DNA of 64,000 nt from a virus: IMG/VR virus record IMGVR_UViG_3300042197_001058, positions 19,597 to 83,596 of that record; one strand, written 5' to 3'. Below, piece after piece: positions 5,529 to 10,828 of the stretch. The position numbers and the translations under genes were made by a program. The notes under the pieces were generated by a model that was not told the origin of the DNA, ran no database searches, and saw nothing but the letters and a program-made list of their open reading frames with translations. Within the stretch, counting starts at the first letter, position 1. The number at the start of each line of letters is the position of its first letter.

Positions 5529-5627
5529 TTAATAATTTTCGGCTGAAATATCCATGATAGCCAAAACAACTCCGCCAACCGTAGCCAATACAAGCAAACC
5601 TAATAGCACTAGTATAACCCCTATCAT
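5529..5627 (-). CDS. Single-TM micropeptide (32 aa)
   Basis: Begins MIGVILVLLGLLVLATVGGV and ends in IMDISAENY. One long hydrophobic helix with a polar C-terminus. The DISAxx ending resembles that of the frameshifted peptide at 10829-10925 (FDISAQYHVK), so they may be related. AAGG lies upstream of the ATG. Confidence 0.6.
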   Translation of the reverse strand: MIGVILVLLGLLVLATVGGVVLAIMDISAENY

Positions 5628-5641
5628 ATTTTTAACCTTTT

Positions 5642-5752
5642 TTAATCGTTCAGATAGGACGCTATAGCATTTCCAATTTCATGCACAGTATAGCTGATAA
5701 AAGCACACGGAGCAAGCAAACCAAAAAGAAAAATATAATCCATAGCGTTCAT
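5642..5752 (-). CDS. TM micropeptide with VHEIGNAI motif (36 aa)
   Basis: Begins MNAMDYIFLFGLLAPCAFIS, followed by YTVHEIGNAIASYLND. It is clearly paralogous to the peptide at 9369-9479, which shares GLLA-CAF-SY, VHEIGNAI and SYLN. Conservation between copies shows it is a real, selected protein. A TM helix carries a C-terminal amphipathic motif; function unknown. GGAG precedes the ATG. First gene of a four-micropeptide unit. Confidence 0.75.
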   Translation of the reverse strand: MNAMDYIFLFGLLAPCAFISYTVHEIGNAIASYLND

Positions 5753-5773
5753 TGCAAACTCCTCTCAAGGTGC

Positions 5774-5801
5774 ATTGTATCCTAAAAATCTAACTTGTCA
5801 A
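5774..5801 (-). promoter_or_regulatory. Internal sigma70-type promoter
   Basis: TTGACA (5796-5801), 16-bp spacer without the CGATAAT box, TACAAT (5774-5779). Drives the micropeptide cluster. Confidence 0.7.
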
Positions 5802-5804
5802 GTC

Positions 5805-6092
5805 TCAGCCTTGTCGGTTTACGGTATTCTCCATAGCCTTTCCGGCCTTGAACTTTACTACCTTACGCTCACCGATCATCACAGTCTCACCCGTTCGTGG
5901 GTTGCGAGCCTTACGCGGAGCGGACACCTTGACCGTAAACACGCCAAAGTTACGCAATTCGATGCGACCTTCCGCCGCGAGCGTTGCGACCAGATCATCC
6001 AACGTGGCCTGCACGATTTCTCTGGCCTGCAAACCCGTCACCCCCACCTTCTCCGCGATCCGCTCAACCATATTTCGCTTCGTGGCATTCAT
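5805..6092 (-). CDS. HU/IHF-family DNA-binding protein
   Basis: 95 residues, the normal HU length. The family fold is plain: N-terminal helices (MVERIAEKVGVTGLQAREIV), then GRIELRNFGVFTVK, the DNA-wrapping arm around ARNPRTGETV, and a C-terminal FKAGKAM helix. HU-like proteins bend DNA and help replication, packaging and gene control. The gene is GC-richer than its neighbours. AAGGAG precedes the ATG. Its position inside the repeat array makes the composite palindromes possible binding targets, but nothing in the sequence proves this. Confidence 0.93.
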   Translation of the reverse strand: MNATKRNMVERIAEKVGVTGLQAREIVQATLDDLVATLAAEGRIELRNFGVFTVKVSAPRKARNPRTGETVMIGERKVVKFKAGKAMENTVNRQG

Positions 6093-6116
6093 TCTCTTTT
6101 CTCCTTGGATACTGCT

Positions 6117-6144
6117 AATCTACCATAGATTATCGTCCTGTCAA
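6117..6144 (-). promoter_or_regulatory. Cassette-boundary promoter with CGATAAT box
   Basis: TTGACA (6139-6144), 16-bp spacer with ACGATAAT, TAGATT (6117-6122). Drives the HU-like gene. Confidence 0.75.
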
Positions 6145-6185
6145 TAGGGTATTCTTAAAAAAAATCCAAAAATATTTTTCTCGTC

Positions 6186-6266
6186 ATAAAGTGTTGCTGC
6201 ATAAGCACTTACGACGCTGCGGGGGGCGCGGCCTCACCCTAAGTCGTTTAGGGATAAGGCTTTACG
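6186..6266. repeat. Composite inverted repeat element G
   Basis: 28-bp units at 6186-6213 and 6239-6266; 25-bp GC-rich centre. The right unit includes CCCTAA/TTAGGG. The stop codon at 6268 follows. Confidence 0.85.
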
Positions 6267-6267
6267 A

Positions 6268-6579
6268 TCAGTTTCCCACCACCATACCATCCATAAATGG
6301 ATAGGATTTGTCGTTGATCTTTACAAACCATTCGAAATTCTTTTGATAGACATAACGCGGGCTATACTGGTTGATTCTATCCTTTGTGGTCAGAGTTTGC
6401 CAGCCTCCACTATTTAGAGTGTAGGTATTATCCTCATGAATCTTTACCACATAGGTACTATGCAGCATGATACCCACGCTCCCGTCATGCAGGATTTCCG
6501 CATAGGTGTTGTTGCCAACCTTGCGACGAGTTGCGTTACGCTTGCCACGAACCATAGAAACTGCTTCAGCATGTGTCAT
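6268..6579 (-). CDS. Phage hypothetical protein with LNSGGW motif (103 aa)
   Basis: Begins MTHAEAVSMVRGKRNATRRK, then NNTYAEI, LHSTYVVKI and TLNSGGWQTLTTKDRIN. That motif series resembles a group of uncharacterised proteins in phages of diverse hosts; no function is known. The start at 6579 replaces a longer frame to 6630, because the longer start falls inside the -35 box of its promoter and AAAGGG lies just before the ATG at 6579. Confidence 0.8.
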   Translation of the reverse strand: MTHAEAVSMVRGKRNATRRKVGNNTYAEILHDGSVGIMLHSTYVVKIHEDNTYTLNSGGWQTLTTKDRINQYSPRYVYQKNFEWFVKINDKSYPFMDGMVVGN

Positions 6580-6602
6580 ATTTATCCCTTTCTTATTGTT
6601 GT

Positions 6603-6630
6603 ATCTTATCAAAAAGTGTTTTTGTGTCAA
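6603..6630 (-). promoter_or_regulatory. Internal sigma70-type promoter
   Basis: TTGACA (6625-6630), 16-bp spacer, TAAGAT (6603-6608); no CGATAAT box. Confidence 0.7.
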
Positions 6631-6635
6631 CCCCT

Positions 6636-6842
6636 TTATCGTAGGGTTGCTCCGTTGGCTTTGGCATAACGATACATAGCCCGCTCATCTACCATAAATC
6701 GCTCAACCCCCTTCAAGTCCTTGAAGTCCCAATGGTAGGTCAGCACATCCGAGCGAACCATCCATCGGGCTTCAACGTCAGAAGTCCGCTTGAGCGTGTA
6801 ACCCAGTTTCTGCAACTCTTTTGCAATCGTCTTGCTATTCAT
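6636..6842 (-). CDS. Hypothetical protein (68 aa)
   Basis: Begins MNSKTIAKELQKLGYTLKRT, then a segment with WMVRSDVLTYHWDFKD. The helix-then-strand pattern could be a small DNA-binding or Arc-like fold, but no family is recognised. GAGGAAA precedes the ATG. It has its own promoter (6877-6905), and the stop lies 6 nt from the -35 of the next promoter. Confidence 0.75.
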   Translation of the reverse strand: MNSKTIAKELQKLGYTLKRTSDVEARWMVRSDVLTYHWDFKDLKGVERFMVDERAMYRYAKANGATLR

Positions 6843-6876
6843 CGTTTCCTCTTTCTTTCTTACTTCTTATATCGAC

Positions 6877-6905
6877 ATTATATCGTCTCAATCTTGAATT
6901 TTCAA
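6877..6905 (-). promoter_or_regulatory. Cassette-boundary promoter
   Basis: TTGAAA (6900-6905), 17-bp spacer, perfect TATAAT (6877-6882). A CGATATAA box lies just downstream of the -10 instead of in the spacer. Confidence 0.65.
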
Positions 6906-6993
6906 GAGAAAAATCGAAAAAATATTGTCAAGAAATTTTGACAGAAAAATCTTAGAAATTTTATAGTTTGGCATATGATTTGCAATTATGTAT

Positions 6994-7073
6994 CTAAGTT
7001 GTTGTAGGATAAGTACTTAGAGCTAGTCGGGCCCAGCAACTTGACGCAAGTCCTGTGATAGTAAGGATTTACG
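6994..7073. repeat. Composite inverted repeat element H
   Basis: 28-bp units at 6994-7021 and 7046-7073; 24-bp centre with GGGCCC. The right unit is extended into a long hairpin, CTTGACG/CGTCAAG (7040-7078). Confidence 0.85.
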
Positions 7074-7099
7074 TCAAGCTTTTGTTCAGTAGTGAACAA

Positions 7100-7441
7100 T
7101 CATTCATCACTTGCTTTGAATGCGAATGGAGAAACTTCCTCACCACACGCCAAAATCGCACCATATTGGTGAGCCAGTGCTTCAACCCTTTCCCATGAAC
7201 CCGGCTTTCCAGCCTTCACGATCATGGTATCCTCACCCCCAATAAGACGGGGATTCGTCTTTTCTTTCTGTACTTTGCCCAAATTGCGAAGTGCCTTTCG
7301 ATTGAACTTCAGAACCTTTTCCGAGCGAATAGGGCCGTAAACCCCTTCGGCAAGAGAGGGTTGGTGAGGAATGGCAATCCCCAGAAAGCACATACGGGCT
7401 TGACGCTTAGCATTTTCGATGATCTCAAACTTCTGCTTCAT
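7100..7441 (-). CDS. Hypothetical basic protein (113 aa)
   Basis: Begins MKQKFEIIENAKRQARMCFL; a middle part rich in Lys/Arg (KFNRKALRNLGKVQKEKTNP) and a C-terminal part with GSWERVEALAHQYG. Predicted basic overall. No family recognised. GAAAGGAAC precedes the ATG. Single gene between element H and the promoter at 7466-7495. Confidence 0.75.
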   Translation of the reverse strand: MKQKFEIIENAKRQARMCFLGIAIPHQPSLAEGVYGPIRSEKVLKFNRKALRNLGKVQKEKTNPRLIGGEDTMIVKAGKPGSWERVEALAHQYGAILACGEEVSPFAFKASDE

Positions 7442-7465
7442 AACTGTTCCTTTCGTGTTGGTCGT

Positions 7466-7495
7466 ATTCTAGCAAAAACTTTCTATTGGTGTCAA
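7466..7495 (-). promoter_or_regulatory. Internal sigma70-type promoter
   Basis: TTGACA (7490-7495), 18-bp spacer, TAGAAT (7466-7471). The -35 contains the TGA stop (7492-7494) of the upstream gene. Confidence 0.65.
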
Positions 7496-7686
7496 CCCCT
7501 ATCGTGAGGGGTATAGCAATCCAAACCCAGTTTGCGACGGATTACGCGAAGAGCCTGCAAATCCTCGATCAGCATTTTGGTAAGAGATTCACTCACACCG
7601 CTTTCGATCAGGGAACTCATGTTGTCCTCACTGGTTTTCAACAGGGCAGACACGACAATTTCTTCGGTCACAGTCAACTTTTCCAT
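7492..7686 (-). CDS. Hypothetical helical protein (64 aa)
   Basis: Begins MEKLTVTEEIVVSALLKTSE, then alternating helices (LTKMLIEDLQALRVIRRKLG). It could be a small helical regulator; not recognised. GAGAGAG precedes the ATG. The stop is embedded in the -35 box of the next promoter. Confidence 0.7.
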   Translation of the reverse strand: MEKLTVTEEIVVSALLKTSEDNMSSLIESGVSESLTKMLIEDLQALRVIRRKLGLDCYTPHDRG

Positions 7687-7712
7687 CTTTCACTCTCTCT
7701 TTCTTATGCTAG

Positions 7713-7742
7713 ATTATACGATAAATTATCGTCAAAAGTCAA
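7713..7742 (-). promoter_or_regulatory. Cassette-boundary promoter with CGATAAT box
   Basis: TTGACT (7737-7742), 18-bp spacer with ACGATAAT, perfect TATAAT (7713-7718). Confidence 0.65.
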
Positions 7743-7773
7743 ATGCAATCTTTAGAAAAATTCCAGATTGTTC

Positions 7774-7801
7774 TTAAGTCCTTATGAGATATAGGTTTAG
7801 A
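7774..7801. repeat. Solitary 28-bp palindromic unit
   Basis: Aligns without gaps with the 28-bp units of the composite elements, but stands alone 56 bp left of element I. It is probably a remnant of a lost or collapsed composite. Confidence 0.65.
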
Positions 7802-7857
7802 GAGAGTCTTTTTTTTGAGGCTTCTGATAGGACATCTAGTATGATGAGAAATGTGTC

Positions 7858-7938
7858 GTAAACCTAGTCTCCACAAGTACTTACGTCAAATTTTCGCGGC
7901 CCGCCGCGACGTAAGTCTTTACTCCGCAACGCTTTAGG
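7858..7938. repeat. Composite inverted repeat element I
   Basis: 28-bp units at 7858-7885 and 7911-7938; 25-bp centre CGCGGCCCGCCGCG, shared with element E. The right unit overlaps the stop codon of the gene at 7934. Confidence 0.85.
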
Positions 7939-8086
7939 CAAAGTCTTCTTCACCCTGGAAATCGTCCAGCCACTCATCATCCGTTTCCACCCAGTCTTCC
8001 GCATCTCCCATAATCGGATCCCAACCCTCATCTTCAAAAAAGCCCATCATCCACTCTTCTCCGTTTTCGTCGATCATCTTTTCCAT
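7934..8086 (-). CDS. Very acidic small protein (50 aa)
   Basis: Begins MEKMIDENGEEWMMGFFEDE and ends DDFQGEEDFA. By count 21 of 50 residues are Asp or Glu, with regularly placed Trp. A second candidate DNA- or RNA-mimic beside the one at 4605; inference only. AAGGAA lies about 8 nt before the ATG. It follows the gene at 8104-8253 in the same unit. Confidence 0.65.
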   Translation of the reverse strand: MEKMIDENGEEWMMGFFEDEGWDPIMGDAEDWVETDDEWLDDFQGEEDFA

Positions 8087-8103
8087 TTTTATTTTCCTTA
8101 TTT

Positions 8104-8253
8104 TCAGGAGATCAATTCCATGTCCTCATCATAGCACTCATACTCTTCCCCGTCAATCTCAACATGCCAAACATTCCCTTCATCAAAATGCCAGAGAATG
8201 ATTCGGCCAAACTTCCCATCAACCTTCACCTTATCGCCAAGAGCAAACTGCAT
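8104..8253 (-). CDS. Small beta-barrel-like protein (49 aa)
   Basis: MQFALGDKVKVDGKFGRIIL is followed by WHVEIDGEEYECYDEDMELI. The G-D-K-V-x-V, F-G-x-I and short strand pattern is that of an SH3/KOW-type mini barrel, often a nucleic-acid or protein docking module. Strong AAGGAGA before the ATG. Own promoter at 8283-8310. Function unknown. Confidence 0.7.
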   Translation of the reverse strand: MQFALGDKVKVDGKFGRIILWHFDEGNVWHVEIDGEEYECYDEDMELIS

Positions 8254-8282
8254 TTTCTTTCTCCTTACTTTCTTATATCGGC

Positions 8283-8310
8283 ATTATACAGAAAAATCTT
8301 TAAGCGTCAA
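8283..8310 (-). promoter_or_regulatory. Internal sigma70-type promoter
   Basis: TTGACG (8305-8310), 16-bp spacer, perfect TATAAT (8283-8288), then CCGATATAA just downstream of the -10. The -35 contains the TGA stop (8307-8309) of the upstream gene. Confidence 0.7.
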
Positions 8311-8483
8311 TACTGAACATTTGTTTTTTCTAGAATCGTATCCAAATAAACTTCCTTATCCGTTACAACCCAACCATATTCCCTATTTGGCGTATACGTC
8401 CCAAAATACATCTTTCCCTCATCGCACCCCTCAAATCCTATACCGAATCCCATGAAGGTAATCAAAAAAACCACATCGTACAT
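8307..8483 (-). CDS. Hypothetical membrane-associated protein (58 aa)
   Basis: Begins MYDVVFLITFMGFGIGFEGC, a hydrophobic Gly-rich N-terminus that could insert in the membrane, then a polar part ending KTNVQY. The start at 8483 is preferred over 8519, because AGAGAGG lies before this ATG and the longer start would fall inside the promoter spacer. Confidence 0.65.
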   Translation of the reverse strand: MYDVVFLITFMGFGIGFEGCDEGKMYFGTYTPNREYGWVVTDKEVYLDTILEKTNVQY

Positions 8484-8498
8484 TTTGGCCTCTCTTTC

Positions 8499-8526
8499 TA
8501 TATATAGATTATCGGCCAATCCCCAA
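8499..8526 (-). promoter_or_regulatory. Cassette-boundary promoter with CGATAAT box
   Basis: Weak -35 TTGGGG (8521-8526), 16-bp spacer with CCGATAAT, TATATA (8499-8504). Confidence 0.5.
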
Positions 8527-8552
8527 TCATTAGTTTAGAAAAAATACAGAGC

Positions 8553-8633
8553 GTAAACTCTTACTGCATAAGTACTTACGTCAAAACTGGCCGCACCGCC
8601 TTGCTCTAAGTCCTTTAGCAGCAAGGACTTATG
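8553..8633. repeat. Composite inverted repeat element J
   Basis: 28-bp units at 8553-8580 and 8606-8633; 25-bp centre with TGGCCGC. The right unit has a perfect 9-bp stem, TAAGTCCTT/AAGGACTTA (8607-8631). Confidence 0.85.
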
Positions 8634-8638
8634 TTCGA

Positions 8639-8827
8639 TTATTTGGCGTGAATGAACACCCGTTCGCTTACTGTACGGTTGGTCACCGTAACGATCCAGT
8701 TCTTCCCACTACCATCCTCACGCATGATGCAGTTGATTAGGCCAACATGCACATTACCCTTTGGGTCAATAACGCTACCATACTTACCGGTACGCATAGC
8801 AGAAAGAATCTTATCAAGGCTATTCAT
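8639..8827 (-). CDS. Hypothetical protein (62 aa)
   Basis: Begins MNSLDKILSAMRTGKYGSVI, then DPKGNVHVGLINCIMREDGS and a beta-rich C-terminus (NWIVTVTNRTVSERVF). It looks like a small beta sandwich; no family recognised. The ribosome site is weak (GGGTGA, which also holds the stop of the preceding membrane peptide), consistent with coupling. Confidence 0.7.
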   Translation of the reverse strand: MNSLDKILSAMRTGKYGSVIDPKGNVHVGLINCIMREDGSGKNWIVTVTNRTVSERVFIHAK

Positions 8828-8830
8828 ATT

Positions 8831-8980
8831 TCACCCAAAATAAACAAGAGGAATATAAACAAAAAAGTAGAAAACAGACGAAAGAAGAAAGGCTATAATT
8901 GCACATCCGCTAATCATTCCGAAAGTGCCAACATCATCAGCCTTTTCACCAAAAAGGTTATAGCAAATCCAATTCTTCAT
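8831..8980 (-). CDS. Small membrane protein (49 aa)
   Basis: Begins MKNWICYNLFGEKADDVGTF, then a long hydrophobic stretch (IIAFLLSSVFYFFVYIPLVY) long enough for one or two membrane passes. AAGGAT before the ATG. It is the first gene after the promoter at 9014-9041 and lies 3 nt upstream of the next start. Function unknown. Confidence 0.65.
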   Translation of the reverse strand: MKNWICYNLFGEKADDVGTFGMISGCAIIAFLLSSVFYFFVYIPLVYFG

Positions 8981-9013
8981 TTTCTTATCCTTTGCTTTCT
9001 TTCTTATGCCATT

Positions 9014-9041
9014 ATTATACAGAGATTATCGGCCAAGTCAA
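9014..9041 (-). promoter_or_regulatory. Cassette-boundary promoter with CGATAAT box
   Basis: TTGACT (9036-9041), 16-bp spacer with CCGATAAT, perfect TATAAT (9014-9019). Confidence 0.75.
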
Positions 9042-9105
9042 TAGGCTTTCTTGAAAAAAACCGAAAAATAATCGTGTGCCAAATGAGAAGAAAAATAGAG
9101 TTGTC

Positions 9106-9185
9106 GTAAGTCTATATATGCCAACCACTTACGTCGAATTCGGCCCCGCGATTTGCCCTAAGTCCTTATGCAGTAAGGGTTTACG
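9106..9185. repeat. Composite inverted repeat element K
   Basis: 28-bp units at 9106-9133 and 9158-9185; 24-bp centre with CGGCCCCGCG. The left unit has stem CGTAAGT/ACTTACG (with the flanking C). The right unit pairs over 10 bp if G-T pairs are allowed. Confidence 0.85.
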
Positions 9186-9186
9186 T

Positions 9187-9357
9187 TCACCAAACCACTA
9201 ATCCGCCTTCCTCTGGCAATGGGGCTGTACATGCGAACACTTCGCCAAACTTATACCCCCACTTTTGGGTAGCTAGTGTGCGGGCTTCCACCCAATCAAT
9301 AGCATATACTGTACCTAAGCGTTTAGCGTCAACAGCACGATACATATAGAAAACCAT
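9187..9357 (-). CDS. Hypothetical small protein (56 aa)
   Basis: Begins MVFYMYRAVDAKRLGTVYAI, then DWVEARTLATQKWGYKFG and a C-terminus GGLVVW. Layout (strand pair, then a helix with A-x-x-K-x-G) resembles the 47-codon protein at 1384-1527. AAAGG before the ATG. Its stop codon is 1 nt from composite element K. Function unknown. Confidence 0.65.
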   Translation of the reverse strand: MVFYMYRAVDAKRLGTVYAIDWVEARTLATQKWGYKFGEVFACTAPLPEEGGLVVW

Positions 9358-9368
9358 GATTATAGCCT

Positions 9369-9479
9369 TTAGCTGTTCAGATAAGAATTGATAGCGTTGC
9401 CGATTTCATGCACAAGATACGAAACAAATGCACAGGCAGCAAGCAAACCGGTCAAGAGAACATAATCACTGAAAATCAT
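9369..9479 (-). CDS. TM micropeptide with VHEIGNAI motif (36 aa)
   Basis: Begins MIFSDYVLLTGLLAACAFVS, followed by YLVHEIGNAINSYLNS. Paralogue of the peptide at 5642-5752, same length and same conserved C-terminal motif. This gives independent support that both are real genes. AAGGG lies upstream of the ATG. It sits between the genes at 9495 and 9187 in one unit. Confidence 0.75.
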   Translation of the reverse strand: MIFSDYVLLTGLLAACAFVSYLVHEIGNAINSYLNS

Positions 9480-9494
9480 TTTCTTACCCTTTAT

Positions 9495-9707
9495 TCAAGA
9501 CCAACCAAACTCGGAAGCATTCTCACAAGCAACATCATAGTAGAGATCGTTAATCTTGTCAAACGCATTCTTTTCGTTAACCCTAACCGAATGGCAACCA
9601 TCTTCCCATTCGATACGGTAGCAATCACCGCTCATGTTGACGCGAACACGGTTAGCATCATCACCGAAAATCTTTTCCACAATCATCATCACTTCATTCT
9701 TGCTCAT
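9495..9707 (-). CDS. Hypothetical protein (70 aa)
   Basis: Begins MSKNEVMMIVEKIFGDDANR, then VRVNMSGDCYRIEWEDGC and a helical, acidic end. A compact alpha/beta protein that I do not recognise. GAGAGA before the ATG; first gene of a three-gene unit read from 9734-9761. Confidence 0.75.
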   Translation of the reverse strand: MSKNEVMMIVEKIFGDDANRVRVNMSGDCYRIEWEDGCHSVRVNEKNAFDKINDLYYDVACENASEFGWS

Positions 9708-9733
9708 AATCTTTCTCTCTTTCTCTTTCCAGT

Positions 9734-9761
9734 ATTATACCAAACTTTTCCCGCCCGTCAA
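9734..9761 (-). promoter_or_regulatory. Internal sigma70-type promoter
   Basis: TTGACG (9756-9761), 16-bp spacer, perfect TATAAT (9734-9739); no CGATAAT box. Confidence 0.7.
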
Positions 9762-9767
9762 CCCCTC

Positions 9768-9992
9768 TTATCGGGGGATAGCAATCATTCCGTTGAAGTG
9801 AGAAAACGTAAGGGTCAAGTTTTGACCGGGATACTTGCTGTTGATGTACACCTGAGCAGTACTTTTCCGATTATCGGTAGAGCCTACATACTGTACAACC
9901 GTACCAGTGGAATCCGTAACCTTCCACACTTTCTTTTGCACAATCTTAGGAAGCGTAGCAAGGAAACCATTCACACTCATACTCTTTTCCAT
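9768..9992 (-). CDS. Hypothetical protein (74 aa)
   Basis: Begins MEKSMSVNGFLATLPKIVQK, then a beta-rich part with VGSTDNRKSTAQVYINSKYP. Not recognised. The start at 9992 is chosen over 10049, which would lie in the promoter -35; AGAGAG with a short spacing precedes the shorter start. A single-gene unit at the head of its cassette. Confidence 0.7.
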   Translation of the reverse strand: MEKSMSVNGFLATLPKIVQKKVWKVTDSTGTVVQYVGSTDNRKSTAQVYINSKYPGQNLTLTFSHFNGMIAIPR

Positions 9993-10020
9993 CTCTATCA
10001 CTCTCTTTCTTTGATACTTG

Positions 10021-10049
10021 ATTCTACCAATATTATCGACCAAATGCAA
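10021..10049 (-). promoter_or_regulatory. Cassette-boundary promoter with CGATAAT box
   Basis: TTGCAT (10044-10049), 17-bp spacer with TCGATAAT, TAGAAT (10021-10026). Confidence 0.65.
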
Positions 10050-10112
10050 GAGAAAACTTTTAGAAAAATAAAAATAATTTCATGCCAAATCTATAAAAAA
10101 TTTTTAGTATAC

Positions 10113-10193
10113 CTAAGTCATTACGGGCTAAGTACTTACGTCAAGTTTTGCCGCAATACCTTTCTCTAAGTGCTTTAGTAGCAAGGGTTTACG
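10113..10193. repeat. Composite inverted repeat element L
   Basis: 28-bp units at 10113-10140 and 10166-10193; 25-bp centre TTGCCGCAA, less GC-rich than most. Next stop codon 1 nt away. Confidence 0.85.
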
Positions 10194-10194
10194 A

Positions 10195-10344
10195 TCAATA
10201 TTCTCCTCGATCTTCGATAACCTCTTCACCAATTACTTCGCAATGATCTAGGCAAGATGGGCAAATCTCATAATCTGCCTGTGCAAAAGTCATATGAGCC
10301 CCACAACAATCAGAAGAAAAAATTACGGTAATTACGCTGTCCAT
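10195..10344 (-). CDS. Small zinc-ribbon-like protein (49 aa)
   Basis: Begins MDSVITVIFSSDCCGAHMTF, followed by YEICPSCLDHCEVIGEE. The CCGA...CPxCxxHC arrangement looks like a tiny zinc-binding family seen in many phages, of unknown role. Zinc binding is inferred from Cys13, Cys14, Cys28, Cys31 and Cys35. GAAAGGAC before the ATG. Confidence 0.75.
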   Translation of the reverse strand: MDSVITVIFSSDCCGAHMTFAQADYEICPSCLDHCEVIGEEVIEDRGEY

Positions 10345-10367
10345 ATTCGTCCTTTCGTGTTGAGCCT

Positions 10368-10396
10368 ATTTTAGCAACTAATTTTTAGGTTGTCAA
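10368..10396 (-). promoter_or_regulatory. Internal sigma70-type promoter
   Basis: TTGACA (10391-10396), 17-bp spacer, TAAAAT (10368-10373); no CGATAAT box. Confidence 0.7.
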
Positions 10397-10400
10397 TACC

Positions 10401-10625
10401 TTACGGAATATACATATCGCTAACAACATTCCCGTTATCGTCGATAACGATTTCTCCACCATCATCACAGAAACCGATCTCCTCGTCGATGTTGATCACG
10501 TTACCGTTAGCCCGAACATGGTCGAGCAGATCACCAGAGAAAACCACTTCGCCCACAAGGGTCGAAAGAGTAGAGTTGTTGTTCAGAAACCCGGTCAACT
10601 CAGCCACAGTGTTCAGCGCAATCAT
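10401..10625 (-). CDS. Hypothetical acidic protein (74 aa)
   Basis: Begins MIALNTVAELTGFLNNNSTL, then a beta-rich acidic C-terminal half (INIDEEIGFCDDGGEIVIDD). Not recognised. The start at 10625 has GAGGAG at proper distance; longer frames to 10634 or 10682 place the start on the ribosome site or in the promoter. First gene of the array as transcription runs leftward. Confidence 0.7.
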   Translation of the reverse strand: MIALNTVAELTGFLNNNSTLSTLVGEVVFSGDLLDHVRANGNVINIDEEIGFCDDGGEIVIDDNGNVVSDMYIP

Positions 10626-10653
10626 TTTCGTCATCTCCTCTTGTGTTGAGCAT

Positions 10654-10682
10654 ATTATACATATCGGCCAAACCCGTGTCAA
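10654..10682 (-). promoter_or_regulatory. Cassette-boundary promoter
   Basis: TTGACA (10677-10682), 17-bp spacer with the partial box CCGATATG, perfect TATAAT (10654-10659). Confidence 0.75.
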
Positions 10683-10740
10683 TACCTTAGAAAAATTTTT
10701 TTGAGAATTTTTTCTGACAGCAAATATCGTGCCATTTATT

Positions 10741-10820
10741 CTAAGTCATTATCTCACAAGTACTTACGTCAAGTTTCGCGATACAATAGCACCTAAGTAC
10801 TTATGCCACAACATCTTAGG
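10741..10820. repeat. Composite inverted repeat element M
   Basis: 28-bp units at 10741-10768 and 10793-10820; 24-bp centre TTCGCGA. Right unit stem CCTAAG/CTTAGG is followed on the plus strand by GGGTTTTTT. Rightmost copy; it closes the array next to the subtilase gene. Confidence 0.85.
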
Positions 10821-10828
10821 GGGTTTTT

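Noticed and set aside
9408-10169. 253-residue plus-strand ORF
   Set aside because: Antisense to the minus-strand genes at 9495 and 9768, crossing their promoters and part of a composite repeat; no ribosome site or homology.
379-10820. Composite repeats as a CRISPR array
   Set aside because: Repeats are paired, separated by genes and by 24-25-bp GC-rich centres that are not unique spacers at regular short intervals; no cas genes in the window.
379-10820. Composite repeats as integron attC sites or Xer dif sites
   Set aside because: The paired-site layout and 28-bp unit length are suggestive, but the arms do not match the attC core GTTRRRY or dif arms, and no recombinase gene is present. Kept only as one hypothesis.
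379-10820. Composite repeats as simple rho-independent terminators
   Set aside because: Some lie near T-rich sequence, but most right-hand units have no U tract directly after the stem on the minus strand, and two hairpins with a fixed gap are not needed for termination. Cannot be excluded.
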